This document shows positions 22,525 through 24,218 of a stretch of 24,218 nucleotides of DNA, in pieces. The translations under genes were made by a program, and so were the position numbers. Positions within the stretch are counted from its first letter, which is position 1, and the number at the start of each line of letters is the position of its first letter. Source of the stretch: an uncultured Vogesella sp. Lineage in GTDB: Bacteria; Pseudomonadota; Gammaproteobacteria; Burkholderiales; Chromobacteriaceae. The stretch lies in contig CAMLGD010000023.1 in the NCBI GenBank assembly GCA_946479405.1, positions 1 through 24,218 on the forward strand, in the 5' to 3' direction. The notes beneath the pieces are model-generated. The model made no database searches and had not been told where the DNA came from. It saw only the letters and a program-made list of their open reading frames with translations.

Positions 22525-22770
22525 GGTTTCGAGCAGCCCCGGGGAGCAAGGGATTGCAAAAGGGGGCGGCGGTCGCCCCCTTTGCCCGTCCGCCGGGCGC
22601 AACCCGGCGACTGCAAACAGTATCCGCGCTGCGGATTCCAGAATCGCAACCCCAGTTGGAGCAGACCGACAACAGCAGCTAGCCACAGCGACAAGACCAA
22701 ACCCACCCGGCAACCGCGCAGTCAGGCGTAGTTGGCTGCGACCGACTGCGACAGCCAAGCCGCACACCAA
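22525..22770. other. Hairpin-rich non-coding block
   Basis: Part of the 522-base gene-free gap 22296-22817. Hairpins: GCAAA(a)GGGGGCG with CGCCCCCTTTGC (22556-22585), CGCCGGG with CCCGGCG (22591-22609), ATCCGC with GCGGAT (22622-22636). Short overlapping open frames on both strands have no ribosome site or family features. It may be the remainder of a larger mobile or repeat block that includes element B. Confidence 0.5.
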
Positions 22771-22771
22771 C

Positions 22772-22795
22772 AAAAAACCGGCCCGCAGGCCGGTT
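22772..22795 (-). terminator. Rho-independent terminator for the ThDP enzyme gene
   Basis: AACCGGCC (22776-22783) pairs with GGCCGGTT (22788-22795), loop CGCA. On the minus strand a T-tract (A run 22772-22777) follows. It lies 22 bases past the stop at 22818. Confidence 0.9.
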
Positions 22796-22817
22796 CGATT
22801 ACCGCAAAAAGTACAGC

Positions 22818-24218
22818 TCAACCACGCGCCAGCGCCGCCTGGGTGATGGTGGACAGCGTGGCGCGGGTGCTGATGATGTCCGGCGGCAGGCGGATTTCCA
22901 GCAGCGTGCCGTTGGGGCGCGCCAGTGCGCGTTCCAGCGCGGCGTCGAACTCGTCGTTGCTGGCGATGCGCTCGGCGGCGTAGCCGTAGGCGCCGGCCAG
23001 CTGGCAGAAGTCCGGGTTGCCAAGCGTGGTGCCGCTGATGCGGTTGGGGTACTCGCGCTCCTGGTGCATGCGGATGGTGCCGTACACGCCGTTGTTGAGC
23101 AGCAGGATGATGGATTTGCCGCCGTGTTGCAGCGCGGTGGCCAGTTCCTGGCCGTTCATCAGGAAGTCACCGTCGCCGGCAATGGTGAAGGCGGTGCGGC
23201 CGGTGGCGAGGTTGGCCGCAATGCCGGCCGGCACGCCGTAGCCCATGGCGCCGTTGGTGGGCGCCAGCTGGGTTTTGTGGCCCTTCACCACGCCGTGGTA
23301 CTGGAAGTAGCGGTGGATCCAGCTGGCGAAGTTGCCGGCGCCGTTGGTGATCACCGCGTCGGCCGGCAGCTGGCGCTGCAGGCTGGCGATCACGCGTGGC
23401 AGGTCGATGTCGCCGCTGATGCCTTCGTTCAGCCCGGCCAGGCGCTGCGGCACCAGGTTGGCGCGGTAGTCGGCGTTCAGCTGCCGGCTCCAGGCCTGCC
23501 AGCGCGGGGCGGCGGCCGGTGCTGGCAAGGCGGCCAGTGCCTGTGCGGCGGCGTTGACGCCGGACTGGATTGCCACGTCGGCCTGGTACACGCGGTCCAG
23601 CTCGTCGCCCTGCGGCAGGATGTGCACCAGTTGCTGCTGGCTGCGCGGCGCCTGCAGCAGGGTGTAGCCGCCGGTGGTCATCTCGCCCAGGCGAGCGCCG
23701 ATGGCGATGATCAGGTCGCTGTTGCGGATGTTGGCCGCCAGCGCCGGGTTGATGCCGATGCCGACGTCGCCGGCATACAGCGGGTGATGGTTGTCGAAGG
23801 TGTCCTGGAAGCGGAAGGCGTTGCCCACCGGCAGCTGCCAGCGCTCGGCAAAGGCTTGCAGCGCGGCGGCGCCTGCGGCATCCCAGCCGCTGCCGCCGGC
23901 AATCAGCAGCGGGCGTTCGGCCTTGTCCAGCAGGCGCTGCAAGGCAGCGATACTGGCCGGGTCCGGGTACGGCGCTACCGCGTCCACCCGTGGCAGCGGC
24001 AGCAGGCTGTCGGCCACCGGCTGCACCAGCATGTCTTCCGGCAACACCAGCACCACCGGGCCGGGGCGGCCGTTCATGGCGGTGGCGAAGGCGCGGCTGA
24101 TGTATTCCGGGATGCGGCTGGCGTCGTCGATGCGCTCCACGCGCTTGGCCATGCCCTTGGTGGACGGGCCGAAGTACACGCTGTAGTCCATTTCCTGGAA
24201 GGCTTCGCGGTCGCGGCA
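22818..24218 (-). CDS. Thiamine-diphosphate-dependent enzyme, acetolactate synthase-like (5' end outside window)
   Basis: The frame is open to the window edge (residues CRDREAFQE precede the first ATG at 24191), so the N-terminal pyrimidine-binding domain is mostly missing. The visible 466 residues hold the central domain (about 65-190; PLLIAGGSGWDAAGA, LIIAIGARLGEMTTGG) and the C-terminal ThDP domain with GDGDF followed 23 residues later by NN, the metal/diphosphate motif. It belongs to the IlvB/benzoylformate decarboxylase superfamily; the exact reaction cannot be told. It is convergent with the hydroxyproline genes and has its own terminator, so a link to that pathway is only positional. 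Confidence 0.85.
   Translation of the reverse strand, partial: CRDREAFQEMDYSVYFGPSTKGMAKRVERIDDASRIPEYISRAFATAMNGRPGPVVLVLPEDMLVQPVADSLLPLPRVDAVAPYPDPASIAALQRLLDKAERPLLIAGGSGWDAAGAAALQAFAERWQLPVGNAFRFQDTFDNHHPLYAGDVGIGINPALAANIRNSDLIIAIGARLGEMTTGGYTLLQAPRSQQQLVHILPQGDELDRVYQADVAIQSGVNAAAQALAALPAPAAAPRWQAWSRQLNADYRANLVPQRLAGLNEGISGDIDLPRVIASLQRQLPADAVITNGAGNFASWIHRYFQYHGVVKGHKTQLAPTNGAMGYGVPAGIAANLATGRTAFTIAGDGDFLMNGQELATALQHGGKSIILLLNNGVYGTIRMHQEREYPNRISGTTLGNPDFCQLAGAYGYAAERIASNDEFDAALERALARPNGTLLEIRLPPDIISTRATLSTITQAALARG

Noticed and set aside
22338..22846. Several overlapping open frames on both strands
   Set aside because: They run through palindromic elements and a terminator and have no ribosome sites or recognisable motifs.
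1..24218. tRNA, rRNA, CRISPR array, prophage or IS transposase
   Set aside because: Looked for by eye on both strands; no cloverleaf with conserved arms, no regular repeat-spacer pattern and no transposase or integrase motif was seen.

Overview
The window reads as a GC-rich betaproteobacterial chromosome. Gene content and style (single-copy TonB/ExbB/ExbD next to a Fiu-type receptor and PiuC; a hydroxyproline catabolic cluster; GcvA-type and FadR-type regulators) fit the Neisseriales/Chromobacteriaceae area, but the genus is inference. There is no phage, IS transposase, tRNA, rRNA or CRISPR in view. Coding density is about 86%.

Left part (180-5187, + strand): a Fur-type box over a strong promoter, then tonB, exbB and exbD tightly coupled, a catecholate-type TonB-dependent receptor (fiu-like) and piuC (Fe(II)/2-oxoglutarate PKHD-type hydroxylase). 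TonB-ExbB-ExbD would energise the outer-membrane receptor; PiuC is the usual partner of Fiu/PiuA receptors. Two back-to-back 14-bp hairpins lie between the receptor and piuC. About 640 bp without a supported gene follow; they contain a terminator that faces the minus strand with no gene upstream of it.

Middle part (5829-12752): a GcvA-like LysR regulator; a minus-strand two-gene RND efflux operon (membrane fusion protein, then inner-membrane pump); a 59-codon hypothetical gene; a DUF937/YidB-like protein; and a DUF1993 protein. Convergent pairs are separated by good bidirectional terminators.

Right part (12855-22295): a hydroxyproline degradation locus. It has a GntR/FadR-type regulator, alpha-ketoglutarate semialdehyde dehydrogenase, a DapA-family deaminase, a divergent hydroxyproline 2-epimerase plus FAD D-amino-acid oxidase/dehydrogenase, a branched-chain-type periplasmic binding protein, a pyrroline-2-carboxylate reductase (ornithine cyclodeaminase family) and a trans-3-hydroxyproline dehydratase. 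Together these account for trans-4-hydroxy-L-proline to 2-oxoglutarate and trans-3-hydroxy-L-proline to L-proline. The divergent promoter region carries four copies of TTGnATnCAA; the identical 10-mer TTGTATTCAA covers the predicted -10 box of both outward promoters. The window ends inside a minus-strand thiamine-diphosphate enzyme of the acetolactate synthase type.

The most unusual signal is a dispersed short word. The 9-mer GTTGGCCGC (or its complement GCGGCCAAC) occurs 24 times in 24.2 kb, with extended consensus AAGGTTGGCCGCA. By composition about half a copy would be expected. Twelve copies lie in the roughly 14% of the window that is non-coding, several as inverted pairs just past gene ends, and coding copies occur in several reading frames. 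This is how Neisseriaceae DNA uptake sequences behave, but the word does not match the DUS dialects I know and lacks their CTG core. Two unrelated long palindromic elements of about 100 nt (18896-18995 and 22424-22524) are also present; in both, every arm mismatch is a G-U wobble when read as + strand RNA.
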